A DNA stretch of 64,000 nt from contig NZ_SLVF01000009.1 in assembly GCF_004345365.1 (NCBI RefSeq), forward strand, positions 124,001 to 188,000, read 5' to 3'. This stretch comes from Kribbella sp. VKM Ac-2568. Its GTDB lineage: Bacteria; Actinomycetota; Actinomycetes; Propionibacteriales; Kribbellaceae. A program made the position numbers and the translations under genes. Positions 25,132 to 36,528 of this stretch are shown one piece after another. The notes under the pieces were generated by a model. The model saw nothing but the letters and a program-made list of their open reading frames with translations, had not been told where the DNA came from and ran no database searches. Positions within the stretch are counted from its first letter, which is position 1. Each line of letters opens with the position of its first letter.

Positions 25132-25993
25132 GGGGTTTCAGGGATTCGAACTTCTTGGTGCCTACGCCGGTGACCTCCTGGAGTTCGTCCACTGAGGTGA
25201 AGCGGCCGTGCTCGGTACGCCAGTCGAGGATTCGCTGGGCCAGGACCGGGCCGACGCCAGGCAGGGATTCGAGTTGAGCGAGGGTGGCTGTGTTGAGGTT
25301 GACGGGTTCTCCGGACGTGGTGCCGGGGGTCGTGGGTGAGCCGGGTTGGGTGGCGCTGGGTTGAGGGGCACCGGAGACGCCGACGAGGATCTGTTCTCCG
25401 TCGGTGACGGGGCGGGCGAGGTTGAGGGTGGTCAGGTCTACGCCGGGGAGGGCGCCGCCTGCCATCGCGAGGACGTCGGCGACCCGGGAGCCGGGTTTCG
25501 CGCGGACCAGGCCGGGCCGCCGTACCTTTCCCGCCACGTGAACGACCACAACAGACCCCGATGACGGAGTTGCCGAGGGAGAAGCACCCGGTGGAGCGGA
25601 AACCGAGGCGCCAGGGACGAGGCCAGCGGAGGGCTGCGGGTCGGGGACCACCTGCGGGCGGGCTCGGAGCACTGAGCAGCCGGCCCAGGCCAGGCCGATG
25701 ACCAGGACGAGGGCGACCACCACGACATGGCGTGGGGACAACGCGAACCTGCTCCCCCGCAACCGATCGGGCAGCATCGTTTCGGGAACCCATCCACCGC
25801 GCACCTCCTCATCTCCTCGCAGCTCGTCGGCGTCGCCCAGCACCTCTCCGGCCCGCACAACTCCGGGCGGTGAGGCATCACCCAATGACTTCCCGCCTCG
25901 CGCAGACCGTGGCGAGGCGGCATTGAGCCTCGCCAGAGAGCGCAGGCGGTCACCCGGATCGGGCGGTGCTGGAGTACGGCGTGTGACCTTCAC
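25118..25993 (-). CDS. comEA: ComEA-family DNA-binding protein
   Basis: A membrane-anchored DNA receptor. It has a cytoplasmic N-terminus, one transmembrane helix (HVVVVALVLVIGLAWAGCSV), a Ser/Pro-rich linker, an SLBB domain (VVVHVAGKVRRPGLVRAKPG), and a C-terminal helix-hairpin-helix pair (VNLNTATLAQLESLPGVGPV ... VTGVGTKKFESLKPHV). The start is uncertain. GTG 25993 (VKVTRRTPAPPD) resembles relatives, ATG 26035 is also in frame, and neither has a good ribosome-binding site. It is translated ahead of comEC. Confidence 0.88.
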   Translation of the reverse strand: MKVTRRTPAPPDPGDRLRSLARLNAASPRSARGGKSLGDASPPGVVRAGEVLGDADELRGDEEVRGGWVPETMLPDRLRGSRFALSPRHVVVVALVLVIGLAWAGCSVLRARPQVVPDPQPSAGLVPGASVSAPPGASPSATPSSGSVVVVHVAGKVRRPGLVRAKPGSRVADVLAMAGGALPGVDLTTLNLARPVTDGEQILVGVSGAPQPSATQPGSPTTPGTTSGEPVNLNTATLAQLESLPGVGPVLAQRILDWRTEHGRFTSVDELQEVTGVGTKKFESLKPHVHV

Positions 25994-26107
25994 GCCAGAG
26001 AAAGTACGAGCCTCGGACCGGCAGAACGGAGCCATCCGAGAACCTGGGGACAACCAGGTCCGAAGCAGCAACCAGGTCGGACCAGCGCCAAGGTCCGAAG
26101 CAACCAA

Positions 26108-26950
26108 CTAGCGCGGTGCGACGACCACAGCCAGCAGTCCAGGCCCGACGTGGGCGCCGATCACCGCGCCGACCTCGCGCAGGACGATCTCCTCAGCCTG
26201 CGGCAGCCGCTCCGCCAGACCGTCCGCCAAGGTGTGAGCCTTGTCGAGATTCGCCAGATGGTGCACTGCGATCTGGACCGGGCCGTCTCCTGCACGTTGC
26301 ACAGCGATATCGGCCAGCCTGGCGATCGCGCGGCTCGAAGTACGGACCTTCTCGAGCGGGACGATCCGTCCGCCGCTGATGGTGAGCAGCGGCTTGACCG
26401 AGAGCGCAGTACCGAAGAGGGCTTGGGCGGCGCCGATGCGGCCGCCTCGCCGCAGGTACTCGAGCGTGTCCACATAGAAGTACGCCGACATCGAGGCCAT
26501 CCGGGCCCGGGCGGCCGCCTCCACGCCGGCCATGTCCTCGCCGGCGGCAGCCGCGGCGGCAGCGGCAAGCACCGGGAACCCCAGCCCCATCCCCAGAGAC
26601 CGGGAGTCGACCACTCGCACCGGCACGGGCGATTCCTTCGCACCGATCATCGCGGCCTCGAAGGTGCCCGACATGTCCCCGGAGAGATGGATGGACACGA
26701 TCGCCTCGGCCCCGGCCGCCGCGACCTCGGCATACGTGTCGGCGAACGACTGCGGAGCGGGCCGGCTGGTGGAGACCGGGGTGAACGTCTTGAGCGCCTC
26801 CGCGACCGCGTCGGAGCTGGTCGCGCCGTCGTCGTACGACGTGCCGCCGATGACGACCTGGAGCGGAACCACCGTCAGCGGGTGCCGGAGCACCTCGTGC
26901 GCCGACAGACCCGCGGTGGAGTCCGTGACGACGTGCACGCGGGCTGACAT
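26108..26950 (-). CDS. DegV-family fatty-acid-binding protein
   Basis: A 280-residue protein of the DegV/FakB fold, which binds a fatty acid and can present it to a FakA-type kinase. It starts VHVVTDSTAGLS and has PVSTSRPAPQSFADTYAEV, HLSGDMSGTFEAA and YFYVDTLEYLRRGGRIG, all typical. No fakA-like gene lies nearby. It sits upstream of comEA, a conserved actinobacterial arrangement. Confidence 0.92.
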   Translation of the reverse strand: MSARVHVVTDSTAGLSAHEVLRHPLTVVPLQVVIGGTSYDDGATSSDAVAEALKTFTPVSTSRPAPQSFADTYAEVAAAGAEAIVSIHLSGDMSGTFEAAMIGAKESPVPVRVVDSRSLGMGLGFPVLAAAAAAAAGEDMAGVEAAARARMASMSAYFYVDTLEYLRRGGRIGAAQALFGTALSVKPLLTISGGRIVPLEKVRTSSRAIARLADIAVQRAGDGPVQIAVHHLANLDKAHTLADGLAERLPQAEEIVLREVGAVIGAHVGPGLLAVVVAPR

Positions 26951-27001
26951 GAAGCGAGGTTACCGGACAGTTTTCGTCGGCGCCGGTGTCAGACTCGGCA
27001 G

Positions 27002-27514
27002 ATGAAGGAGACCAAGGAGGAAGTCGCCGGTCTGCAGCGGCTGCTGGACGCCGCCTACGATCGCTCGACCGAGCATCTGCGCAACATCATCACCGACTCC
27101 CGCAAGCTGTCCGCGGCGGAGCTGGCGGACGTCCTGACCGGCATGTGCACGCTCACTCTGGCCACCGTCACGGCCAAGGGCGAGCCGCGGATCAGCGCGG
27201 TGGACGGTCATTTCCTGCACGCCCGGTGGGTGTTCACCACCTCCGGTACGGCGGCCAAGGCGCGCCATCTGCGGGCCCGGCCGGCGGCCAGTATCTCGTA
27301 CGTGGACGGCGAGCGGATCGGCGTGTTCAGCCACGGTCAGGTGGAGTTCCTCGAGCCGGAGCACCCGGACTTCCCGGCGATCGAGGAGTATCTGGTGGCG
27401 CACTACGGCAGCTCCCCGTCGAGCTGGGGCGACGACATCGTTTACTGCCGGCTCGAGCCGAGCTGGATGGTCGGCTACGCCTTCGACAAGGCGGAGGTGC
27501 TGGGCAGGACGTAG
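27002..27514 (+). CDS. Pyridoxamine 5'-phosphate oxidase-family flavoprotein
   Basis: A 170-residue split-barrel protein. The barrel reads TLTLATVTAKGEPRISAVDG, then RWVFTTSGTAAKARHLRARP and ASISYVDGERIGVFSHG. Members bind FMN, F420 or haem and reduce or sense small molecules; the cofactor here is not clear. It is divergent from the DegV-family gene with a 51-nt gap. Confidence 0.85.
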   Translation: MKETKEEVAGLQRLLDAAYDRSTEHLRNIITDSRKLSAAELADVLTGMCTLTLATVTAKGEPRISAVDGHFLHARWVFTTSGTAAKARHLRARPAASISYVDGERIGVFSHGQVEFLEPEHPDFPAIEEYLVAHYGSSPSSWGDDIVYCRLEPSWMVGYAFDKAEVLGRT

Positions 27515-28327
27515 AGCCGCGACAACGTCGCGCTGGGCAACCTCCAGCACCAGTGCGACCGGTACCGCAGAGCGCGTGCGCATGGCGAGGTGGTGGCCAA
27601 CCCCTCCGCTGGCCTCCACCTCGCCGGTAGAGCTGACTCCCCCTCGGTGTCAGCTCACTGCGCTTGGTACCGGCATGGCGACGAGCCGTCCCCTGTGCGG
27701 CTCACCACCGATCCCCCCGGGAGGCCCCAGCGGCTGACCCACCGGCGGGTGACCAAACCCGCCGGCTTTCCCGTGTCAACCGGACCGGCACTCGTCCCCT
27801 GTGTCGTGTGCCCGGTCGCTGCTGGGGCCCCGCCCCGGGTCGCGTGCCCTGACGGTGCACGGCCCCCGGTGTGAGATAGGACAGACCCGCACGTGGCAGC
27901 ACCCCGGAGATCTCGACAGCTGTTCGGCGCCCCCACCGTCCGGCCGTCGGATGTCCTCCGTGTCGCCTGCTCCGGGCTCGAAGTGTTTCCCGGCAGTCCG
28001 GTGCATCGTGTCTGCCTCGTCACGATCACCGCCCCCATTCTCTGCCCTTGTTACTCGAACCCGGTCTCGGATCTCTGTCTCGTGGAACCTGTCCTACGGC
28101 TGTAATTCTGGTTCCGCCGGGTATGTCCGGACGAGGCAGAAAACCCGGCAGCTTCCCGGCAGCTTCCGCCGATCGGCGTCACGAAACGTCACCTCACCCG
28201 TCGGCCGAGCCGCGCCGACGATGGCAGGAAGAGGCCACTCGGCCCACCGCAGCATGAGCCGCGCCACACAATCACCGGGCAGGCAGAGACCACCCCGGTA
28301 CGGCGTACGCGGGGCGGGCGGGCGGGG
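27515..28327. other. Gene-free stretch of about 0.8 kb with hairpins
   Basis: No reading frame here has convincing codon bias, start site or family match. Visible structures are GAGCTGAC/GTCAGCTC (27630-27656), CCGGCGGGT/ACCCGCCGG (27742-27765, followed by CTTT, a likely terminator for the upstream gene), and a GGAACC...GGTTCC pair near 28085-28116. The C-rich composition and poor codon bias suggest untranslated or decayed DNA. Confidence 0.5.
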
Positions 28328-30898
28328 TCAGGAAAGGGCGGCGAGGACGTCGTCGGCGAGGCGGCGCACAGCCTCGGCAGGATCGGGCTGCGGCCAGCCA
28401 TCTGCCAGCTCGGCGCTTTCGCAGGACTCCTGCAGCACCGCCCAGGCCGTCGGGAGCATGGGCGGGTCCATCGTCCGCTGCCAGGCCAGGAGCTTCCCGC
28501 ACAGCTCGTCCGCCTGCTCCGACTTCCCGAGCCCGTGCAGCACGGCCACAGCCTCCGGGAGGACGTCCAGCAGGTACACCACGCGTCCCTCGACCTGGAG
28601 CCGGTTCACCGCGTCCCGGATCGAGAGCTTGGCCTGCTCGAGGTCACCGGTACGCCGGGCCAGGCGGCTCCGGTACAGCATCACCAGATAGTCGAAGTAG
28701 CCGCGATGGCCCCGGATGTCCGCGTCGGCCTCATCGAGCAGTTCTCCGGCCAACTCGTAGTTGCCCGCCTGGAACTCCACCATCGCCAGGCAGCCGGCCA
28801 CCTTGGTCCGCTCGGGGTCGTCCGAGGCCTGAGCCTCGCGGGCCAGCTCCGCCCAGCGGCGGGCCTCCTCCAGGTTGCCGAGCTCCAGCTCGACCCGGCT
28901 GAGCGCCATGTAAGCGATCTCGTCCGGATAGACGCCCGGGTTCACCAGAGCGGCCTCCCAGGCGAGCAGCAGCTCCTTTGCCTCGGGCAACCGGCCCCAG
29001 CGCGCCAGAGCCAGCCCGGAGATCGCCTGGACCGTGGCAGACCGCTGCACGTCGCCGTGCCCGCGGGCGTCGGCCACCAGGGTCGGGATCTCCGCCAGGC
29101 TCTGGGTGTCGAGCAGCAGCGAGCCGGACGACACCCAGCCGCCGCGAGCCATCAGGCCCATCTCCGACTCGGGTGCGACCAGCGTTCTGGCCTCGCCGTA
29201 GTGCCGCCGAGCCGCCCGGACGTCGCCGGTCAGGTTGGAGAGCCGCCCGGCGATAGCCAGCAGCCGACCGCTGATCTCCTTGTCCTGGACGTTCTCCGCG
29301 CAGACGCTCGCCCACTGGATGCCACTCTCGGCAATGCTCGCCTGGTACTGCCAGGCGATCCGGAACCCGAGCACGATCTGCGCAGCCGTGTCCCACTCGC
29401 CCAGCTCCGCCGCGCGCTCCAGGGCGACCTCGAAGGTGGCCGAGTTCGCGTTGGCCGCCCTGTACCGCCGGTCCCGGTCCGGGCTGGACCAGGCGCCGTC
29501 CAGGCCCACCACGTACTTCGCGCACCAGGCGACCGTGCGGTCCCGGTACTCGGTCAGGTCACTCCCCTGCGAGGACAGCCCGGCATACGCGTGCTCGCGG
29601 ATCGTCTCCAGCATCTTGTACCGCGCGCCGTAGAGCGCCTCGAACTCCAGCACCGGCTGCAGCAGCGACTTGTCGACCAGCTCGGCCAACAGCATCGGCA
29701 CGTCCACGGCCTCGATCGGCGCACCGGTACACACCCCGACCACCGCGTCGAGGGTGAACGGCGACCCGAGCATCGACGCGCGGTACAGCAACTGCCGAGC
29801 AGGGTCGGACAGCGCGTCCACGCTCCAGGCGATGGTGTCGGCCAACGTGCGCTGGTGCGGAGCCCCGAACCGCCGCGGCCCGGACAACAGCCGGAACCGG
29901 TCGTCCAGAGCCGCCAGGATCGTCTCGACCGAGAGTGACCCCGCGCGGGCGGCCGCGAGCTCCAGGGCCAGCGGCAACCCGTCCAGCCGCTGGCAGAGCC
30001 GCGCCACGATCGCCGCGTTCTCCGGAGTCAGCTCGAAGCCCGGCCGGACCCGCGCTGCCCGCCGGCAGAACATCTCGACCGCGGGGCTCGCCGCGATGTC
30101 GGTGAAATCCGTGTCGTTCGCCGGTACGCCGAGCACCTGGACGCGGCGTACGACTTCATCCGGCAGGCCGAGCGGGATCCGGGAGGTGACGAGCACGCCG
30201 ATCCCCGGGAAGCTCCGCACCATCCGGTTGGCGACGGTGGCGACCCCGTCGAGGACGTGCTCGGCGTTGTCCTCCACGATCACCAGGTCACCTGGCTTCC
30301 GGCCGGACAACACGTCGTCGAGGTCCGAAGTACCGGGGGCTGTTCCGAAGGCGTCGAGGATCGCGGACGGTACTGCGGCGTCGCGTTGGACCGTGGTCAG
30401 GTCCACGACCACCACGGAGGTGTCGACGCTGGAGACCCGGTCGGCTGCCGCCAGGGCGAGCTCGGTCTTGCCGACGCCACCGGGGCCGACCAGGGTCACG
30501 AGCCGGTTCTGCCGCAGCAGCATCTCGAGCTCGAGGAGTTCCTTCTCGCGGCCCACCAGCCCGTCCGGGATCGGCCGGGTCCCGCGCCAGCGCAGACCGG
30601 TCGGGGCCGGGTCGGCCACCGCGATGACAGGCCGCACAGTCGCGTGGCCGGCCGCCGCCAGGAACTTGCCGGCGTCGCCGTCACGCAGCCCGAGTCCTTC
30701 GGAGAGCAGCCGGACGGAGTCCTTCCGCGGCCGGGCGACCCGGCCCGCCTCGAGCTCACGGATCGTGCGCACGCTCAACCCGGCCCGGTCGGCCAACTCC
30801 TCCTGGGAGAGACCCGCCTGGACCCTCAGGTCGAGCAGGAGATCGGCAAACCCACGCCGTCCCTCAGCCTGGCCATCCGCGTCCGACAAGCCCGCCAC
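28328..30898 (-). CDS. XRE-type HTH / NB-ARC ATPase / TPR transcriptional regulator
   Basis: An 856-residue regulator of the STAND type. An N-terminal helix-turn-helix (LRVQAGLSQEELADRAGLSV, RTIRELEAGRVARP) is followed by an NB-ARC ATPase: Walker A VGPGGVGKTELAL, a Walker B-like LVIVEDNAEHV, and sensor LVTSRIPLGLP. The winged-helix region follows (LDGLPLALELAAARAGSL), then TPR-like helices to the C-terminus. Such proteins switch on ligand and ATP binding. The target is unknown, and no biosynthetic or signalling partner gene is adjacent. Confidence 0.9.
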   Translation of the reverse strand: MAGLSDADGQAEGRRGFADLLLDLRVQAGLSQEELADRAGLSVRTIRELEAGRVARPRKDSVRLLSEGLGLRDGDAGKFLAAAGHATVRPVIAVADPAPTGLRWRGTRPIPDGLVGREKELLELEMLLRQNRLVTLVGPGGVGKTELALAAADRVSSVDTSVVVVDLTTVQRDAAVPSAILDAFGTAPGTSDLDDVLSGRKPGDLVIVEDNAEHVLDGVATVANRMVRSFPGIGVLVTSRIPLGLPDEVVRRVQVLGVPANDTDFTDIAASPAVEMFCRRAARVRPGFELTPENAAIVARLCQRLDGLPLALELAAARAGSLSVETILAALDDRFRLLSGPRRFGAPHQRTLADTIAWSVDALSDPARQLLYRASMLGSPFTLDAVVGVCTGAPIEAVDVPMLLAELVDKSLLQPVLEFEALYGARYKMLETIREHAYAGLSSQGSDLTEYRDRTVAWCAKYVVGLDGAWSSPDRDRRYRAANANSATFEVALERAAELGEWDTAAQIVLGFRIAWQYQASIAESGIQWASVCAENVQDKEISGRLLAIAGRLSNLTGDVRAARRHYGEARTLVAPESEMGLMARGGWVSSGSLLLDTQSLAEIPTLVADARGHGDVQRSATVQAISGLALARWGRLPEAKELLLAWEAALVNPGVYPDEIAYMALSRVELELGNLEEARRWAELAREAQASDDPERTKVAGCLAMVEFQAGNYELAGELLDEADADIRGHRGYFDYLVMLYRSRLARRTGDLEQAKLSIRDAVNRLQVEGRVVYLLDVLPEAVAVLHGLGKSEQADELCGKLLAWQRTMDPPMLPTAWAVLQESCESAELADGWPQPDPAEAVRRLADDVLAALS

Positions 30899-31084
30899 CC
30901 CTTCAGAGCCTCACAGGTCCTCGCACAACATAGCGTGACAGCTCGATGGATACCGTACGCACCCAGTGACCGCAGTACGGGACAGGCTCCGCCACGGGCT
31001 GGACAAACAGCTGATTCTAGCCTGGCGAAGGGTTACCAAGGCGGGATTCCCCGATGAATTCCTGACACCGCAAGAATGGCGGCG

Positions 31085-31324
31085 TCAGGCGCTGGCGCGA
31101 ACCGCCCCTGGCTCATTCTGCGGAGCGAAATGCGTCGCGTCGTAAAGCGGGGCGGACTCGTAAAGGGAGAGGACGCCGACCCAGTCCTCGATCCGCGCGC
31201 TGGTGACGGCGCGCCCGGTCTCCGCGTTCAGCATGCTGCCGTCGCAGATGCTCCGGGTGGCGCGGACGATCAACTCGGTACCGAGACCGAGCCAGCGTTC
31301 ACGCAGGATGTCGAGGGCTGCCAT
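31085..31324 (-). CDS. Small hypothetical protein
   Basis: A 79-residue frame (MAALDILRERWLGLGTELIV ... YDATHFAPQNEPGAVRASA) with strong third-position G/C over its first two thirds, which argues that it is translated. No family is recognised. It lies between the large NB-ARC regulator and the YjbQ gene, all on one strand. The ribosome-binding site is weak. Confidence 0.55.
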   Translation of the reverse strand: MAALDILRERWLGLGTELIVRATRSICDGSMLNAETGRAVTSARIEDWVGVLSLYESAPLYDATHFAPQNEPGAVRASA

Positions 31325-31441
31325 GCGAAGTATTCAAGCGGAGACGTGTTTCGCATGCGTAACGCAATCGGCAACATCGCGATAAGTCACCAAAATGCGG
31401 AATTCACTGGCTACCCGGTAGTCCCTCAACCGCTTTGTCTT

Positions 31442-31861
31442 TCAACTAGGCAGCCAGGAGAGCCGGACCTGCCGGCGCGGGTTGTCGACGTTGGTGTCCA
31501 CCAGGCAGATCGATTGCCACGTCCCGAGCGTGAGTCGCCCGCCGATCACCGGGATCGAGGCGTACGGCGGGATCAGGGCCGGCAGCACGTGGTCGCGTCC
31601 GTGGCCCGGCGTACCGTGCTTGTGGTGCCAGCGGAAGTCGCGTGGCAGCAACTCCTCGAGCACGGCCAGCAGATCGGTGTCGCTCCCGGCGCCGGTCTCC
31701 AGGATCGCGATCCCGGCGGTCGCGTGCGGCACGAACACGTGCAGCAGTCCGTCACCCTGGGCCTGGTGGGCCTCAGCGGCGACGAACTGCTCGCACCTGC
31801 TCGTCAGGTCGAAGACGACCTCCCGCGAACCGGTCCCGACGTCGATCAGCTCTGAGCGCAT
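31442..31861 (-). CDS. YjbQ/UPF0047-family protein
   Basis: A 139-residue member of the secondary thiamine-phosphate synthase (YjbQ) family, an activity seen in complementation tests of relatives whose physiological role is uncertain. Conserved segments are HVFVPHATAGIAILE, HHKHGTPGHGRDHVLPAL and GRLTLGTWQSICLVDT. It follows leuS by 12 nt on the same strand, so it is probably in the leuS operon. Confidence 0.88.
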   Translation of the reverse strand: MRSELIDVGTGSREVVFDLTSRCEQFVAAEAHQAQGDGLLHVFVPHATAGIAILETGAGSDTDLLAVLEELLPRDFRWHHKHGTPGHGRDHVLPALIPPYASIPVIGGRLTLGTWQSICLVDTNVDNPRRQVRLSWLPS

Positions 31862-31873
31862 CGGGTCAGCGTC

Positions 31874-34363
<2,490 letters not shown>

Positions 34364-34423
34364 CGTCGTACTCCTGCGTTCTAGAGATGTCATGGGAACC
34401 CTGCCAGAAGGTGCTGCCCAATG

Positions 34424-34448
34424 AAAAAACCCCTCACACAGGAGGGGT
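34424..34448 (-). terminator. Attenuator terminator in the leuS leader
   Basis: On the reverse strand ACCCCTC pairs with GAGGGGT around a 6-nt loop and is followed by six T. It lies 61 nt upstream of the leuS GTG and 43 nt downstream of the leader-peptide stop, on the leuS coding strand, so it can only act on leuS mRNA or a transcript entering it. An extra hairpin (GGCGC/GCGCC, 34462-34475) lies between them. Confidence 0.8.
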
Positions 34449-34490
34449 CGCCGCACTGACCGGCGCAGAGGCGCCTGGTTGCCAGTACGG

Positions 34491-34511
34491 CTAGATAAGG
34501 AGCAGGGTCAC
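34491..34511 (-). CDS. leuS leader peptide with three Leu codons
   Basis: GTG ACC CTG CTC CTT ATC TAG encodes VTLLLI (initiator Met), three of six codons being consecutive leucine codons. A TAATCT box on the same strand (34529-34524) would start the mRNA about 6 nt before the GTG. The layout of promoter, Leu-rich peptide, hairpins, terminator and leuS is that of a classical ribosome-mediated attenuator. Confidence 0.65.
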   Translation of the reverse strand: MTLLLI

Positions 34512-34612
34512 TCGCATATCACCAGATTAGCGCATCCCGCCAGCTGACCGTGACCGGGTTTCTACCGGGGCGACGTGCCGCCAGTCCGGCGGTGGACGCG
34601 AGCGGACGGACA

Positions 34613-34654
34613 GAACTGCTCCTCACGGCGGTCGGACACCGTGAGGAGCAGTTC
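34613..34654 (-). terminator. Terminator of the trypsin-like protease gene
   Basis: GAACTGCTCCTCACGG (34613-34628) and CCGTGAGGAGCAGTTC (34639-34654) form a perfect 16-bp stem with a 10-nt loop, 16 nt beyond the protease stop codon. There is no T-run, which is common in actinobacteria. Confidence 0.85.
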
Positions 34655-34670
34655 AGCAGAGACCGGGCCC

Positions 34671-35528
34671 TCAGCCGAAGGTGACGCCGAACGTCGCCAA
34701 CCAGTTCTGCACGACCGGGATGTCCACCCGCTGCAGGCCGCCGAGGTAGCGACAGTTGGCGGTGTAGCCGTAGCTGGTCACGGTCACCACGTATCCGCCG
34801 TGGAACGTCGGCCCGCCGGAGTCACCGAAGCAGGTGCCGCCGGTACCGCGGTTGTCGTTGATGTTGCCGTTCACCTGCAGGATCTGGTCGGTCAGCTTCT
34901 GGCCCGGCTGCTCGGCGAACCGGCGCAGCAGCGGGTACGTCATCGGCTGCGGCTTCTGCGGGCCCGAGTCGGGCTTCCGGACCTCTGTGCCGTATCCGAC
35001 CGAGGTGAAGATGGTCTTGTTCAGAGTCGGCTGGGCGAAGTCGTCGAGGTAGTTCGCCGGTGCGATCCGCGCGGGCGCGATGGTCGTCAGCGGTCGGTCC
35101 AGGACGATCACGCCGACATCGTTCCAGTTGTCCAGGTCGGTGAAGTTCGAGTACGCCGGGTGCGTGTACGCGGTGCCGGACAGGTAACCGGCCGCCTCCA
35201 GCTCGGCCTGGGTGTAGCCGGCAGCCGGGTTGGCCGCGACCGGGAAGGGCGACGGTGGTTGCTCGGCGATCACCGATTGGAAGGTCACCAGGGTCTTGCC
35301 GAGGGTGCCGTCGGTGCAGTGGGCCGCAGTGAGCACGACCGTCGGCGAGACGAGCGTCGCGCTGCAGCGGAAGCGTCCATCCGGTGAGTAGAAGAGGATC
35401 AGTCCGACGTTGGGGTGCCGGTTGCCGTCCGGTTCACCGCCGGTGATCGCGCTGGCCGGCAGCGCCGGCAACAGAGCGACCACGAGAGCCAGTAGGGCAA
35501 CGCCAAGCGTGCGGGTCAGTCGACTCAT
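34671..35528 (-). CDS. Secreted trypsin-like serine protease (S1)
   Basis: A 285-residue exported chymotrypsin-fold protease. ATG 35528 has GGAG upstream and starts a clear signal peptide (MSRLTRTLGVALLALVVALL ... PASA). The mature protein follows directly (ITGGEPDGNRHPNVG). The triad lies in VLTAAHCTD (His), WNDVGVIVLD (Asp) and CFGDSGGPTFHGG (Ser). There is no long propeptide. Confidence 0.92.
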   Translation of the reverse strand: MSRLTRTLGVALLALVVALLPALPASAITGGEPDGNRHPNVGLILFYSPDGRFRCSATLVSPTVVLTAAHCTDGTLGKTLVTFQSVIAEQPPSPFPVAANPAAGYTQAELEAAGYLSGTAYTHPAYSNFTDLDNWNDVGVIVLDRPLTTIAPARIAPANYLDDFAQPTLNKTIFTSVGYGTEVRKPDSGPQKPQPMTYPLLRRFAEQPGQKLTDQILQVNGNINDNRGTGGTCFGDSGGPTFHGGYVVTVTSYGYTANCRYLGGLQRVDIPVVQNWLATFGVTFG

Positions 35529-35619
35529 GTCATCTCCAGGGGATGGATCACGGTTCCGGCGCAATCGGATTGCAACACCACGCGGGCCGGCGGTCCAGAG
35601 GTCGCGCGCAAGGCGAGGG

Positions 35620-36528
35620 TCATCCTTCGGAAGCGAGGTGACGGGTACCCCCGGCTGCCCGGAAAGCTGTCGGCGACTGACCGTGACGACTCCGGAACGC
35701 TGTGCTGAACGGACGGACATCGGAGTAGCCGCATGCCCGCGCGACCTCGGTCACCGTTGCGCTTCCCTCGAGCAGCAACTGCGCTGCCAGGTCGAGCCGC
35801 ATCAGCCGCAGAGTGGCCATCAGTGAAGCGCCGGTCTTCTGCCGGAACAGCCGCTCGGCGTGCCGTTCGGACAGGTGGACGGCCGACGCCACCTCCCGGA
35901 CCGCCACCGGCCGGGACAGGTTGTCCAGCAGATGCCGCTGCATCGCCTCGACGACGTACGAGCCTCGATCGCGGGCCAGGCGTTCCACCTGCAGGTCCTC
36001 AGCCAGCGCGAAGGCCCGGGCCGTGTCCAGAACAAGCGCGGACCCGAGTGCTGTTATGGACGACCTGTACCCCGACTGCGGAGTCTCCGCCTCGGCAGCA
36101 AGTGCAGCGACCAGCCCCGGCAGTCCCCGGAGCTGCCGGGAGACCACCGGCCCGTCGTGCCGGGTCAACCCCGACCACCAGCCGGTGCCGGAGCCGCCCG
36201 ACACCGGTCTGAAGGTGAATCCCCAGAAGGCGATCCCCAGCGGCGACGAGCGGCTCGACTCGATCTCGTGGACGTCACCCGGGCGGGCCAGGAACAGATC
36301 ACCCGCGGCCACGTCGTACTGCGCCGTACCGAGGTTGAAGCGGCCCTCGCCGCTGAAGGCCAGGCAGACCTCGTGGAAGGAGTGGTTGTGCCAGTAGTTC
36401 CGCCAGTACTCCGGGCGGTAGTGCCCCCAGCTGACGAAGTCGGCGTGGAAGCCGTCGACCTCGCAGGACCCCAGCAGTCCCGCGAGGTCGACGAAGTGAT
36501 CCGCTGTCGCTACGGACGTGAGGCTCAA
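35620..36528 (-). CDS. AraC-family transcriptional regulator
   Basis: About 302 residues: an N-terminal cupin sensor domain (YDVAAGDLFLARPGDVHEIE) and a C-terminal double helix-turn-helix (VREVASAVHLSERHAERLFR ... VARACGYSDVRPFSTAFRSR). The TTG start at 36528 overlaps the stop of the upstream PhyH gene (TTGA), so the two are translationally coupled. The regulator probably controls that gene and senses a sugar-like or related small molecule. Confidence 0.88.
   Translation of the reverse strand: MSLTSVATADHFVDLAGLLGSCEVDGFHADFVSWGHYRPEYWRNYWHNHSFHEVCLAFSGEGRFNLGTAQYDVAAGDLFLARPGDVHEIESSRSSPLGIAFWGFTFRPVSGGSGTGWWSGLTRHDGPVVSRQLRGLPGLVAALAAEAETPQSGYRSSITALGSALVLDTARAFALAEDLQVERLARDRGSYVVEAMQRHLLDNLSRPVAVREVASAVHLSERHAERLFRQKTGASLMATLRLMRLDLAAQLLLEGSATVTEVARACGYSDVRPFSTAFRSRHGQSPTAFRAAGGTRHLASEG

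Noticed and set aside
26035..26107. Further copy of the dispersed repeat (GGGGACAACCAGGTCCGAAG)
   Set aside because: Only a short similarity, without the 20-bp unit structure or the symmetry centre.
28085..28116. Possible tRNA-like T-arm (GGAACC...GGTTCC)
   Set aside because: No acceptor, D or anticodon arms can be arranged around it.
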